Source: Siphonodentalium dalli
Taxonomy: Eukaryota > Mollusca > Scaphopoda > Gadilida > Siphonodentaliidae
Direction: 5' to 3'
Length of the DNA stretch: 64,000 nucleotides
NCBI GenBank assembly: GCA_032622095.1
Contig: CP136064.1
Span: forward strand, 192,169,948-192,233,947
The notes under the pieces were generated by a model, which saw only the letters and a list, made by a program, of their open reading frames with translations, searched no databases and was not told the origin of the DNA. Position 1 is the first letter of the stretch. Each line of letters starts with the position of its first letter. The position numbers were made by a program, and so were the translations under genes. Shown one piece after another: positions 11,165-24,018 of the stretch.

Positions 11165-12395
11165 ACAATTTTATAGGCAAGCCAGGGGGGTCTGCAAAAA
11201 AATCCGTATATAGGGCCGGGGTGGGCGGGTGTCCCAGAGGCCGAAAAAATGGTGCTTGTAATTTTTTTCCAAAATGGGGTTTTTTCAAACAATTTACAAG
11301 TACTGACCATGTAATGCTGTTTGTAAGCATGTTAGTAGTACCATGCGTGTTGGTATGGGGCTATATATATATATAGGCAGCTATAGTGACTCTTTAGCCT
11401 CAGATTTAGCAACATTCTGGATTTCACAGGACCCGTAATAGCGTTCAGGAAACTTATATGATCAACGGAAGAAATATTTAGTAACAAAATTAATATATAT
11501 ACCTGAATAAAGTAATAAAACAAAATTGGATACTACATGGTGAATACTCAATGATGACTAGATATCATTAACCTGATTGTTGCATAACATGAAATTGAAC
11601 AAAATATGACAACCGACTCTTGAGTTATAATGCAAAATGTTTGTACGCACGGACGCACAGACGGCTCGAGACTTCAACTATATACCCGTCGACTTATATC
11701 GGGGGGTATACTAACCATATATATATGTGTATACATAACCAAAAACAATCCCCCCCCCCACCCCACCCCGGTGGATAAGACTAAAGAGTTCTTTGGTCAT
11801 GCACAAATAATTGTGGAATCTCTGACCTGTTTACCACTATTTACACTGGCCAGTGTTCTCTGTCAGACACAACACGCTCGATATATTAAGGCTATATAAT
11901 GGGGTCTAGGGCGATTTGTAACACATAGTGTATCTACTCAATGCTTTATTATTATTGTTGAAAACACGGGCCAACAAACACCTGGAAATACAGTTTATTT
12001 TTCGTTTTTCTGATCTGTGTTTACCAATTAAGCATGTTATTGCTTGAGTCTTAATGGTACACAGCAAGAGTTTGCACCAAAAAAGGATAGTGGAATGGGA
12101 TTGAAAGGCAGTTAACACAGTTAAAAAAAACTCTGAAATTTTGATAAAAACATTGAGAAAGGGGGGTGGGTCCCCAAAATTTTGGAGGAAATTTTTTTTT
12201 TGCACAAATGGGGTGATGGGTCCCTCGGGGTCAGGGGGGGGGTTCGTAAAAAAATTCCAGATACGTATGCTACTTTTTTGCCGATGACCACTTTTTGGAC
12301 CCACCCATGCAACCCCGACCCCAATTTTTTTTTCATTTCATAGAGTTTGTTCCAGCCATGTTTTGACACGCACCCCCTTGTGGAACGCAAAACAC
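11165..12395. repeat. fragments of G-tract/CACCC element family
   Basis: Three pieces resembling 243-835: 11185-11300 (CCAGGGGGGTC, GGGGTGGGCGGGTG), 11745-11775 (C-tract), 12155-12385 (GGGGGGTGGGTCC, CAGATACGTATGCT, ACCCACCCATGC). The open frames here are low-complexity products of these tracts, not genes. Confidence 0.5.
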
Positions 12396-12399
12396 AAAC

Positions 12400-13745
12400 A
12401 TACGGAGAAAACCAGGACCAAGCCTCCTACATTGAGATTCAGTGAATCTAGTAATGAACAGCAGGACTGGTCTCTAGCAGTATATTCTTGACTGAAGTGG
12501 ATTTTTAATCGTTTTTGTTAAATATCATATTTCCACAGCTCTGCAGTCAATTTATGTTAAAGCTTAGTATATGAATAGAGTATGGCTTGGAGTTGACTAC
12601 GCGAATGTGGTGGCCAGTGGTAAGGGTGTAGTTCATGAGCCGAATGCGAGTGAATTACACCATTCGTGTAGTCAACGACAAGATATGCTCTAATCATTAT
12701 ATTATATCGAACATTTATAGACAAACTGATGTTCTAATATTTATATACCATCGAACATTTTATTGCTAAACTGAAGTCATTGTATTGTGTCCAGGTTGCA
12801 TTCAATTTCCATCTCGTCACAAAACCTATTAAGCAGCTTTATTGCTTTTGTGAATAGCAGCTATGCCCGAGTGGGTAACCGGTCACTGACACAGCGCGCA
12901 CGGTTAATCATAATTAATAGTCACTGTTTCAGTGCCACAATGTGTGTGGTAGTCCTTTTTAGAGATCTTTTTAGTTTTTGTGTTTTGTTACTTTGTTATG
13001 GAAATTTATAAAGATATTATGTCTATACACCAGTTAGGTGATATTGCTCTACACCAGATAGGTGATTTTGTTTTACACCAGATAGGCGATTGTATTATAT
13101 CAGATAGGTTAAATTATTATATGCTACGTGCCACCCAGACTCATTAGACATTACTAAAACATGTTTATCGCACATATAGCAATACACTAGAGCACCTAGG
13201 AGCACCAATGGGAATCAAAGAAAGTTAATGTTACGATTGATTCCAATTGATTCAGATTGGTCAGGATTGGTTAGGAATTTTATAACGTTCACAGTTTATC
13301 TGGTATGAATTCAGGAATCTTGTATGAGTTCAGAAAAAGCATTATTTCTATTGGACTGCTCAAGTGTAGCATCAATTGAGAGTAAAGCATATAATAAAAA
13401 AACAAACCTACACTTTTAGTAGAAACCTGTATTAACTCATTCGTGACTACATGAGATTGTGAATTATTACCATTTTCTATCTCTTTTGTCACATATGAGA
13501 TAATTGTGTTATCCACTCACAAGTCTAGGTATATTACATGTTTTTCTTTATACATCAGTGTATACATCAGTGTTTATGTCCATGTTTGACCAGATTTGGC
13601 ATTAAAGTTATCCTTATTTGATGTTAATTACATAGAATACTGCACGGGCGATTCAGCTACATTAAGAATACTTTCCCTTGTCCTAAAGAGGCATAAACCA
13701 ACATCCTATGGCCCTAGCGTGTTTAGTGTTGCTGCAGTTCCTTAT
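12400..13745. other. gene-free intronic stretch
   Basis: Holds a small inverted repeat (GTTGACTACGCGAATG near 12593, CATTCGTGTAGTCAAC near 12661), a degenerate 27-bp tandem repeat (13026-13115, ACACCAGATAGGTGAT, four units) and GATTCAGATTGGTCAGGATT repeats near 13245. No exon seen. Confidence 0.5.
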
Positions 13746-13754
13746 TATTGATTT

Positions 13755-14175
13755 GAAGAAAAAAAAATTCCGGCACCATGGGCACGTATGCCGGGGTGGG
13801 TGGGTGGTCAAAGCCACCAACAAGCATTTTTTTCCGCAACTAAAAAAAAAATTCCTGCTTGTTTTTTAGTGTTTTGGCAATGAGTTGGGCTTCAAAACCA
13901 CTTTGAATGAGAGAAATAATGTAATTCTAACTGGTAAACTGACTGCAGGCAGTTATCGTGTTGTATTTTGTTGCAAATTTTGATATCCAAGATGGCCGCT
14001 GGCAGCCATGTTTTTTTGGCCGAATGACCTCAAAATGACTCATTCCTATTTTCATGTCCATGTTAATATCCATGATAAATAGTATGAACAGAAATTCATA
14101 TACAGCTGTTTACAGTGAATTTCCCCCCGCAAATCTCTGTTTTAGTGTTAAAAGGGGGGTGGGTGGGTTTTGAAA
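13755..14175. mobile_element. G/C-tract element, copy inverted to 243-835
   Basis: GGCACGTATGCCGGGGTGGG, then TTTTTTCCGCAAC, CCAAGATGGCCGCTGGC and AGGGGGGTGGGTGGG occur in the reverse order and strand of the first copy. Confidence 0.6.
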
Positions 14176-14194
14176 ATGTACTGAAGGGTACACA

Positions 14195-14480
14195 AGGTCT
14201 GTGCTCGGCAGTAACGCAGTTACTTCAACTCTGTTCCTGAAAGTCTGGCGTCCGTCAGCAGTTTGTTTTCAGTTCATTTTTATTTTCATTGGTGTAAACA
14301 ATTTTTTCTCAGAAATCATGACAGGCATGAAAACTAAACGTCAGTTCGAACAGGATTTCAAAATGTGTGTACCCTTCAGCGCATTGTCGAAACATGTGTA
14401 CACTTCAGCACTTTTTGGTGATAGTGACCCTTCAGCATTACGATTACTTCGGCGTGTCTTTCGTGTTACGTATATATTAT
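14195..14480. repeat. dispersed repeat shared with 56130-56580
   Basis: AAGTCTGGCGTCCGTCAGCA and GTGTACCCTTCAGC blocks recur near 56140 and 56545, where another repeat has inserted between them. Confidence 0.45.
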
Positions 14481-16414
14481 AGTCATATTGGTCCTGGCTA
14501 AAGAATGGCAGAGTGGATAAAAGTTTCATGGATAAATTCCTGTGATAGACTTATTATAAATATATAATTTAATCATGAGCAGTCAATCTGCGGAATACCG
14601 TAAAACAAGTGAGTGTCACACACGTTTCCCTTATAAAGGTTCTTTCTCGATAACCTAAATATCTTGATTACTTTCCATCTACAGAAATGGCAGCAGCGTT
14701 AAGTTAGCACGTCTATATACCGCGTGCTTTGAAATACATGGGAAATATTCGATACGTCCTACGATTTAAAATGAAATTTCGATGCTGCATCATAATTTCT
14801 TCCGAATTCAGTGACAGCCTTGGCAATAACCGTACTATAGCTGCTAATCATCAGTGACAAGTAACCAGACAAATCAACAAGACGGAACATTTGCAAATAA
14901 TTGAAACACGACAACAACAAGGGTTAGTGGTGTTGCCTAATCCCATTTTTCTTCTATTTAAATGTGTATCTATTATAATTATATATTTGAATGTCCAATA
15001 GTGGGAAAATAAATTCAGTTTAAACTAAGGCTTAGTGTCACTGCTGTCGAATAAATCATAGTGTAGTGACTTTGCGTTTTTTTTGGAACGGACTGGCCAA
15101 AAGTGCCATTTTTTTATATTTTGTCAAGTTATGTGTGCTCTTTCAGTAAGTGAACTAGAAACAGGTTTCTGATCAATATTAACCCTTGTTTCCAGTATAA
15201 ATCCAAGATGGCGGTCAAATTCAATCATTATTTCACACTGACGTTCCAACTGGTATAAACATTTGAGTCGCATGCATAATAAAGGCGTCATTCAACCTGA
15301 CATTGTCATATTTTGAAGTTAGTAGCAACCCAGGCTGACCAAATTGGAAATTTATCACGTTTTGTACCAAAAACATGCAATTTTGTCATATAATCATTCT
15401 CGTTTCAATTATTTCGGAATAATAAACAGACAATTTCTCAAAATTGTTTCAGTGTAGATCAAAGGTTAAGGTCTTAGCATTTTTGGACATGTATACTCTA
15501 ATCAAAACATACAATATCTAGGACACATTCTTAACCGTATTTTAGAATTTTTTGATTATGTTACCCCTCACCCCAAAAATCATGAAATATTGTTTTTGTG
15601 ATAAGCATCCGATAGAACATGGATGAGAATCTATAAAGGACACTATTTTATCACATTTCTAAATACTGCAATGGCAATTACATACACAATGATCAAAGTT
15701 GAAATATAACATCTTTTTCGACAAAACATATGCAATTTTGTAAGAAAATCCTCGTCATTTCAAATATTTTGGTCCAATAAATGGTCATTTACTCATAGGA
15801 TATTTGCGATAGTTCACAATGTTCGGTCTTATATGTTTTGGACATATATACTGAAAACGATTAACACATTGTATGTGTTTAATATGTAACAACGTTTTAG
15901 AAAACTTGGTTTATGTTACCCCTCACCCCAAAAATCACGAAAATGTGACTTGTTGTAAGGATTCAATAAATCTTTGGTTAAATTTTATAAAATGAGTTTG
16001 TCGATTGCAATTCGTCATATATTATAATGTAACAATCTCATTGTCAGTATACTGTTGAAATTAACAATTGTATGCATAATAACAATTTATTTAATAATTT
16101 CAAATATGTTCAACCAATAGAATGGCAATATGCAATCATATACAATATGCGGTTTTAAAAGTTTCGAAAATGAACATCCAATATATATACAACACATATA
16201 AGGGTATATACATGTAATGTTTTGGTGAAATAAAATAAAAATAAAAGAATCTATAATACCATTAATTGATATATTTGACCCAATATCATTGACTTATGTA
16301 ATCTAGCATTCAAGAGGGGTGTATATATAGATATGCATTTCAGGTCACAACTTTAAATTGTCAATCAATAATACACATAAAGATGGCCTATCTTTGTTTA
16401 TACTGTGTTCTTAA

Positions 16415-16883
16415 AGGTACTCAACCCGATAAAACTCCTCTCAATTACTATTTCAATGGCTTCGGGGGTCAAAAATATTTGATTCGAGTCGAGGAAGTCA
16501 CCCATCAAAGCTCAGATTTGTTAGATATCGATTTTAGAAATCTATTATTTTTCATTATCGGGAATACTATCTGGCCCAGAACTCAGTCAAAATTGCGTTA
16601 AAATTACCACTTGATTTTAGAGTTATTCATCCTTGTCTGTTTGAATAGATTTGGAGTACACATCCAGAGCAGATTACGGCAGTTATTAGTACTCATCTCG
16701 AGAACATAACAAATTTGAAAAATCAATATCTAATAACTCTGAGCTTTGTTTGATGGGTTCCTCGACTCGAATCAAATATTTGTTACCCCCAAAGCCAAAG
16801 AAATAGTAATATAGGACCCTCTGATCGGATTGTTGTTGTTGGAATCTGTTGAGATGGGGACCCTCTTTACGGGTTGAGTACCT
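16415..16883 (+). mobile_element. 469-bp TTAA element, AGGTACTCAA family, copy A
   Basis: Begins AGGTACTCAACCCGATAAAA and ends with the inverted GGGTTGAGTACCT, flanked by TTAA (16411-16414, 16884-16887). Nearly identical to 45872-46340. The other arm of the host element has an intact TTAA at 21841-21844 in the matching position. Noncoding. TTAA targets suit piggyBac- or Kolobok-type transposases. Confidence 0.9.
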
Positions 16884-16903
16884 TTAAATTCATGTTTGTT
16901 ATG

Positions 16904-17146
16904 TTATATAACTATAATGTTCACAGACTGATAATACCAGCCGATAGATAGCAACTCATAGATTGTCATGTTATAATCACCGCTGCCTGTGTTTATACGT
17001 TGAACAAATATTTTAAGCACACAATTCCATTTACATAACTCTGTGTATGGTAAATCAGCGTTTGCACATTTGCATCTGTTACAAGTTTGTGATTTGCAAC
17101 AACACTTAATGAGTTCTGAGCACACAACTGCAGCTTGGCATGACAT
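16904..17146 (-). pseudogene. Cys-rich C-terminal piece of HEEADTR-family protein, left arm
   Basis: Minus-strand frame with CSELIKCCCKSQTCNRCKC and ANADLPYTELC, matching the Cys-rich block (x-ELI-x-C-x-CK..C..RCKC..A.L.CT.LC) that ends a large family of uncharacterised invertebrate proteins often present in many copies per genome. Only the end of the protein is left; the second half of the Cys cluster is lost. Family recognition is from memory of its pattern. Confidence 0.6.
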
Positions 17147-17489
17147 AAGTGTACCACAATCCTACCTGGTAGGCAGCTCGTTTCATATGTCCCACACCAC
17201 ATATATATGACAGTAACACTTCTTAGTCTGTAGAATAGAAACTTCATTAGTGACTGGGCGTAATCATTAAAAGTAGATACTATATTGCAGGTACAATCAT
17301 ATCCACTAGAACGCATCCATCAAATATCTTGCACTGAACATTTTTAGGTGGGTCCGATATATCTCCAATTGCTTCCCGGATACATCCCAGCAAATCAGAT
17401 TGTGTCCCCTTGAATTTACCTCCCGTTGATAAGGCGGGGGAAATAGCCGACTCTCATGGGAGAAAAACACATCTGGTTCGGGGAGTTGT

Positions 17490-17707
17490 AGCCATCTCGT
17501 TATTGTTGATGAGCTCTCTGTTAAACCTATCAACGCTCCATTTCCTTTCAATTTGATGTTCTCCTGTTCCTGCACTTGATCGTTTGGTATAGCGGAGAAG
17601 CGATTTCGGGTTTTTTGAACTGCCCAAATGTTGTTCGAACACACTATTACACGAAATAAAATATTGGATGTACGTGCAAGATATTTGATGGAGGCGTTCT
17701 TGTGCAT
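17490..17707 (-). pseudogene. DQxHEQ-block piece of HEEADTR-family protein
   Basis: Minus frame containing WAVQKTRNRFSAIPNDQVQE, QENIKLKGNGALIGLTES and TITRW. The family pattern is W.V.KT...FS.I..DQ.HEQ....K..GGA.GLT......RW, normally the N-terminal half. Lies in the loop of the inverted-repeat element, so only one copy exists. Confidence 0.55.
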
Positions 17708-17814
17708 ATAATTGTGCCTGCGATAAGATCTGCATGTACTTTTAATTATTACACAGTCACCAATGAAGTTTCTACTCTACAAACTAAGAAGTGTTAATAT
17801 CATGTGTGTTGTGT

Positions 17815-18243
17815 AGGATAGGTATTTTGAAGGCAGCACAAAAGGCAGCACTAATGAGAATCGTGATATAGGTCTTGGACGAAAAGTTGGTGGCCAAACT
17901 AAGATTCCAAAAAAATGGAACGACTTCCTCCGTCATTCTGAACTTTTTGTATTCCTGACAAGTAATGCGTCAGAACAAGATGATAAAGTGTTAAACATGA
18001 CAGAATGTTCGTCAACTCTCAAAATAGCAAATTCTTCCTGGTAAATCTTGAGAAACTGTTGTCAGGAGGAAGCTGATATTAGAATTGTGCCGCACATTAT
18101 CCATGCGCTTTCTTGTGGGCGGACGACCATCTGTGCTCGGATTGTTGACACAGATGTCCTGGTAATGGTCATCGGTCTGTTTTCAAAGTTTACGGATGCT
18201 AAGAGTGGTGGTGATACATGTGTTTCTCTAGGAACAGGCTAGT
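17815..18243 (+). pseudogene. middle piece of HEEADTR-family protein, right arm
   Basis: Plus-strand fragments: DRYFEGSTKGSTNENR, TKIPKKWNDFLRHSELFVFL, then after a stop CCQEEADIRIVPHI and IVDTDVLVMVIGLFSKF ending GTG. These match the family landmarks S.K..TR.KRG, IP..W..FLR...LF.FL, HEEADTR and VDTDV. At least one in-frame stop (TAA, 18042-18044) and no intact start: a pseudogene. An AG acceptor-like TGTGTAG precedes the first block. Confidence 0.65.
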
Positions 18244-19253
18244 TGGTGGACCCAACTATTCAAACAGAGCTAGACGCTCTCGAATAGTTGGGCCGCCGTA
18301 GCTTTATTCACGACCTCCAAGTGCTTTTCCATTATTATGAATTTTTTTCCCACTTATAACATGAAAATACAAACATTGTATATAAATTATGTTGAAGACT
18401 AATCTGTTCTGAGTGAGTATCAACAAGCTACCCGACGAAAAAAAATTAAAATGTGACATTTGTAGTTGTTTTTAAAATACATGGTAGACTGCTTGCCGAA
18501 AAACTATTTCGGGAAAAAAATAGACACTACCCCGCCTCATTTCAATCACCAAATTCACATATAACTAGATGGTTTTATCTGCTACCATTATGTTGTAAGG
18601 TCAAGTGATAGTGGCAGATTACGAAGTCATTGTGTACAATATCTGACTCTTGAAATATAATCCGAACTTTGAGATAAATCCGAGACCGTTAATTTGTCAA
18701 CATTTAAAACTTGATCTGTAGTAAATTGACGGAACGGAAAAGGCGGAACGAACTTTCAACTACATAACCGGAAAGGAGATCAGATAATTACGGGAACGAT
18801 CGACCGAGTGAAAGCAACAGCAACAAATCATTTTTGAATTTGAAGTTTTAATAAACAATGGAGTTTGATTTCAAAGAAACAATGACCAAGGGCGTGGCGA
18901 TATGTGCGGGGACACAATATAAAGTGTAAGCCAAGGCCGTGGCCGGCTCCAAATAAAATGTGTAAACGGGGTGTTATATGTTTGGACCGTTGTTTCTCAA
19001 TGGATATTAATGAAATTTGGTATAAATGTCCGGGCTGAGGCATGGAATACACTAACGTTTGAACTGTTTTTAAATTCACAAATTTGTCAATTTTCTTCAA
19101 CTTTTTCGTTCTGGAACACACATTAATATTCAAATAGTGGCCTCGGTATCAAACGCCCAAGTTCCGACCACGTCGCCATCGCTATGCTTACATAAGATTT
19201 ACGTGCCAATAACGTTGACAAAGCATTAGCGACAATATGGAGTCGAAACCGAG

Positions 19254-20319
19254 TAGAGATGGGCGGTTTTGATTTTTTATGTTCGGTTTCGGTTTTTCTG
19301 GGAGAAAAAACATCGGTTTCGGTTCGTTTTTTTTTACTAGATAGTGAAATTATACTGAAATGAATATACTTTCAAAGTAACCGCAATTAGAGTCAATAAT
19401 GTCCCAATAACGTTCAATTTTTTAGGAAGGAAATGCGATCACAGGTAAACAACGGGACAAAATGCCGACGCAAACTGAATCCAACGCGATAAGATGATAC
19501 CGGTATATACAATTCGGTATTTTAAAAAATAAACACCCCCATCTTCACTGTTTATCCCTTTCTGACATGTTTAAAACATATTTATCATATTATATGCATT
19601 GATTAGTGTCTGAGAATTCAACCACAAACAGCAGCAAATTCACAAACAGTGGGCGTCCTTGACCTGACTGTGTAACAATTATTGACACGTGTATGATTGA
19701 CCCACATTCAATGACTGCGGTGTGATCGCTTTTATGTGTGTGATGTTGCGACATATTTTACAAGCTGCACAATGGCTGCAAACTTCTACCAGATTACGTC
19801 ACATCGGAATGTCCAGACGACCAAAGTGTTCATACCATTTACTTAAGTTTTCGAGTTAGCAGACGCTTCCATTTTTTTGGTTGGCGATTATCGCCTTATT
19901 TGGACTTGTGTACGTTCGGCATTCATATAGTTAGCCGGACATTTTTTTGCAGTCGTCTCCAGTTTACTGTTAGACGCGTAAAATAACTCCAAACAGGGCT
20001 TTTTGTTGAACCATGTTCGTTATTTTGTTCGGCCATATGTTTTGAAAAAGAACAAAAACAGTCGCCTATACGATATTATAACAACACATATCTGAGACGA
20101 AATGGACACATTCCGATATAATATTGATCAGTGAGGCCGATAATTTGATAACAATATCAACTAATAAGTACCTGGGGAGGTATAATAAGTTGATTTAAGT
20201 GAAAAATAAACATATAAAAAAAACGTAATATCGGTTTGAGCAGAATCGCGTGGGTCGGTTTTCGGTTTATTGTTAAAAATCGAAACTGAGTTGTTTTCTC
20301 GGTTAACCGCCCATCACTA
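19254..20319. mobile_element. hAT-like nonautonomous element
   Basis: Inverted ends TAGAGATGGGCGGTT and TAGTGATGGGCGGTT, with GGTTTCGGTTTTT runs inside. CAGNGNTGGGC-type ends are usual for hAT elements. No convincing 8-bp target duplication. Inserted in the right arm of the 8.1-kb element. Confidence 0.55.
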
Positions 20320-20537
20320 TCTGAATATTATAGTCTTAGAGTCGTCAATTAGTTAAAGCCGATTACCTACGCCGATAAGTGACCGTATGGCTACCTTATA
20401 TTACAATTTGACGACAGTTGGTAAGTTAAGGTGTCAATTTGGAAAATTCTCACTCAATTAGGATGGAAAGAGGTTGGAATAATAATTTGGACACTTAATA
20501 AGGCACTTTAGCCACGCCCTTGAAAAAAATTGATTTG

Positions 20538-20620
20538 ATGATATATTATGATGATATCATGGCGATGATGATTTTAATAATAATATGTTGATGTCGGATG
20601 ATGACGATGGTGATTATGAA
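20538..20620. repeat. GAT-rich low-complexity tract
   Basis: Imperfect GATGAT and ATGATG runs. Confidence 0.6.
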
Positions 20621-21472
20621 ATGGTTACATGCATATATACATATATAATCATTAAGTTTATTTCTCATGTTTATAAATATTTGAATCGAAAATAAACTCG
20701 AAACAAACAAGAACATGTTATAGCCGGAATCCAATTATGTTCGTTCCGTTTCCGATTCCTAATTCACTGTTTTGACGGCTTTTTGCAAATACAAAATGGC
20801 TGAAAGTTCGAGGCGGTAGAAATATGCTCTCGCTTTATGCGAAGAATGACACGACTAACATCTTAAACATGCATTGACACCACACTAGAAATGTACTAGA
20901 AGCTCTGATCTACAAGTATGTGGGAGTTTTGGTTGTTAAATAATATTTTTTAGTGTGTGTTATCGCTTGTGAAAAGTCGAGTAAATGTCCATACCAATGA
21001 TTGATGACGGAGTACTGCTTTCAGTGATATACCTGGCTGACTTTTATGGAGCTATGCTCTGATAATAAAAGTCAGATTTGCGGACTAGGAACAGGCAAAA
21101 CTAAAACATTGTACCATGACAACAGCACATTTTCCGCTCTGGGCGATGACAATTGTTATCACTACCCAATTTTCATTCGATATCTGGTTTTGATACCACT
21201 TTGTTCTTCCATATAAAGGGCAGAAAAACTTTCTGGATAGCATGGAAATATTATCCCGTTATCACAGATACATGTACATTTCTTCTATAGGCGAATCAAC
21301 CTTTTATTCAACTAGATTCGTCCTCATATATTTTCAAAGAACTCGAACGTTTCATTACCATTTATTATAATAAAGGTTGTCAAAAGTTGCTGATAACGAG
21401 GCATATGAAGAGAATTCTCCAAAACTTGTCGCTCAAAAGGGGCCCTGATACAGCATATGAAATGAGCCAGGA

Positions 21473-21676
21473 TTGTGGTACACTTGTCATGACATAACAA
21501 TTCCAATACATGGCCCGCATGACTGGGAATGGACAGTTGAAGATCATGGACGCAAACCATTGTGGACTACATTACCAGAAGCTGCAGCTGCGTGTTCAGA
21601 ACTCATCAAGTGTTGTTGCAAATCCCAAACTTTTAACAGGTGGAAATGTGCAATAGCTGATTTGCCATGCTCATAA
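21473..21676 (+). pseudogene. Cys-rich C-terminal piece of HEEADTR-family protein, right arm
   Basis: Plus frame with HDWEWTVEDHGRKPLWTTLP, EAAAACSELIKCCCKSQT and RWKCAIADLPCS before a stop. W..G.W.P.WTTLPEA..AC.ELI.C.CK is the strongest landmark of the family. Two Cys of the cluster are replaced (TFNRW instead of TCNRC). Inverted counterpart of 16904-17146. Confidence 0.65.
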
Positions 21677-23639
21677 TTATGCAGTTGTAATTGTGATATT
21701 AAGAATGCCTAAAATATTTGTTCAATGTATCAACATGGTCACCGGTGATTATAACATGACAATCTATGAGCTATATATCTGCTGGTATGATCAGACTGTG
21801 CACATTATAGTTATACAGGTACAACATAACAAACGTGAATTTAAGAACAGAGTATAAACAAAGATAGACCATCTTTATGTTATGTGTATTATTGATAGAC
21901 AAATTAAAGTTGTGATCTGAACTACATGTCTATATATACCCCCTATTGTATGCTACATTTGTAGATTATATAAGTCAAAACCTTCAAATTATTTATGGTA
22001 TACCGGTAATAGATTTTTAGAATTTTATTCTATTTCACCAAGACATGACATGTATACACCTTTAAATGTGTTGTATTCGACAGTCATTTTCGAAACTTTC
22101 AAGGCCGCATGTGGTATACGATCTTGGGAAATTTTGAGAAATTGCCCATATATTGGTTGAAAATATTTGAAATGATGGTTATTTTGCCATAAAATATAGC
22201 TGTTATTAGGCATACAATTGTATATTTAAACAGTATACTGTCAATGAGATTGTTACATAACAATATATGACTAATTGTCATCGACAAACTAACTTTATAA
22301 GATTTAACCAAAGATTTATTGAATCTTTACAACCAAGTCACATTTTCGTGATTTTTGGGGTGAGGGGTAACATAAACCAAATTTTCCGAAACGTTGTTGC
22401 ATATTAACCACAGAAAATGTATTCATTGTTTTCAGTATATATGTCCAAAACATTTAAGACCCAACATTTTGAACTATCGCAAATATCTTATGTGTAAATG
22501 ACCATTTATTGGACCAAAATATTTGAAATGACGAGGATTTTCTTACAAAATTGCATATTTTAGTCGAAAAAGTTGTAAATTTCAACTTTGGTCATTGTAT
22601 GTGTAATTGCAATTACAGTATTTAGAAATGTGATCGAATAGTGCCCTTTATAGATTCTCATCCATGTTCTATCGGTTGTTTATCACAAAAACAAAATTTC
22701 ATGATTTTTGGGGTGAGGGGTAACATAATCCAAAATGTCTAAAATATGGTTACGAATTTGTCCTAGATGTTGTATATTTTGTTTGCAGTATACTTTTCTG
22801 AAATTTTTAAGATCTTAACCTTTGATCTGCACTGAAACAGTTTTGAGAAATGATTTTATGACAAAATTTCATGCTTTTGGTCCAAAAAGTGATAATTTTC
22901 AAATTTGGTCAGCCTGGATTGCTAATATCTTCAAAATATGACAATGCCGGATGGAATGATGCCTTTATTATGCATGTGCCTTAAATTGTATACCAGTTGG
23001 AACGTCATGGTGAAATAATGATTGAATTTGGCCGCCATCTTGGATTTATACTGGAAACAAGGGTTAATATTGATCAGAAACCTGTTTCTAGTTCACTTTC
23101 TGAAAGAGCACACCTAACTTGACATAATATAAAAAAATGGCACTTTTGGCCAGTCCGTTCCAATATGACAAAATTTTGTCGCTAAGTCACTACACTAATA
23201 TAATTTGATATGCATTGATATTGCTTGTATATTTCATGTTATTATGTATGACATCTGCGCCATATTGGGTGTAAATTGACATTAAATTATGTTATCTAAT
23301 GTGTTGTCTTTAGTGTTGATCATAATTGTACCGTAATAGTATTTCCTTCTTTCTTTTTTTCTTCTTTTTTTTAATGAAATTATATGAATTACCCTTATCA
23401 AATATGGGTATATAATATAATATCTAGATCCACATATGGCTAATATGATCACATGCCAGCGTAAGTAACGAACCAAAGCTAAACCACTCACACGAGGGTA
23501 TCTGTGGCGGCTAAAACAATTCTTATCAATTGTTGACTTCCCACTAAATAAGATTCACATAAGGCTCATTTTTTGGGGTTATTATTATTTATTACATTAC
23601 GTACACACCGTTCTACTGTGCGACAAAATTGCTCGCATC

Positions 23640-24018
23640 TAAAAAAAAAATCGCACCTCGTATCATGTACAAAAATATTGGTGACGTCACAAAATCAGAT
23701 AGCCTATGTACGAAATAAAGCTTTGTTTCGTTAATAATTCAAGCGGACGACGCTCGTGTGAACCTCCTAATTACGTCAACGTAAGATGAAAAAGTAGGGA
23801 TAAGATGGGTCGACAGATGTACGAATTCAATCTATATTTGTTATGTACGCTCAAAAGAACTGTCTAGAAAGTTTTCGCACATAAGTGAGATAAACGCTCT
23901 TTATTTTTACCATATCAAGAAAAGTCTAAAATTAACGCTCTTTATTGTTTCGACACCTTCATGCTGGAGACTATAAAATCATGAACCAGTTTCTGCGTTA
24001 CGGTCCTCTTTTCACTGT
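23640..24018. other. gene-free stretch with AAAGAGCG-repeat fragment
   Basis: 23885-23955 (ATAAACGCTCTTTATTTTTAC and a second AACGCTCTTTATT) is an inverted fragment of the AGGYACG family found at 5629 and 48917. Otherwise nothing recognised. Confidence 0.45.

Larger units (their letters stand above)
15061..23195. mobile_element. 8.1-kb inverted-repeat element with broken gene pieces
   Basis: The two ends are inverted copies starting GTGTAGTGACTT, with TA just outside on both sides. The arms run about 15061-17295 and 17712-23195 and align through TGGAACGGACTGGCCAAAAG, CCAAGATGGCGG, GGGGTGAGGGGTAACATAA (twice per arm) and a Cys-rich coding block. The right arm is longer because of about 3.2 kb of extra DNA (18250-21460) including a hAT-like element; the left arm carries the 469-bp TTAA element. 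The loop (17296-17711) and arms hold fragments of one protein family, listed separately. I infer a decayed DNA transposon in palindromic form; superfamily unknown. Confidence 0.75.

Noticed and set aside
15190-15215. CCAAGATGGCGG as a YY1-type promoter site
   Set aside because: It recurs in transposon copies (13990, 15207, 23033, 28185) and so reflects repeats rather than a promoter.
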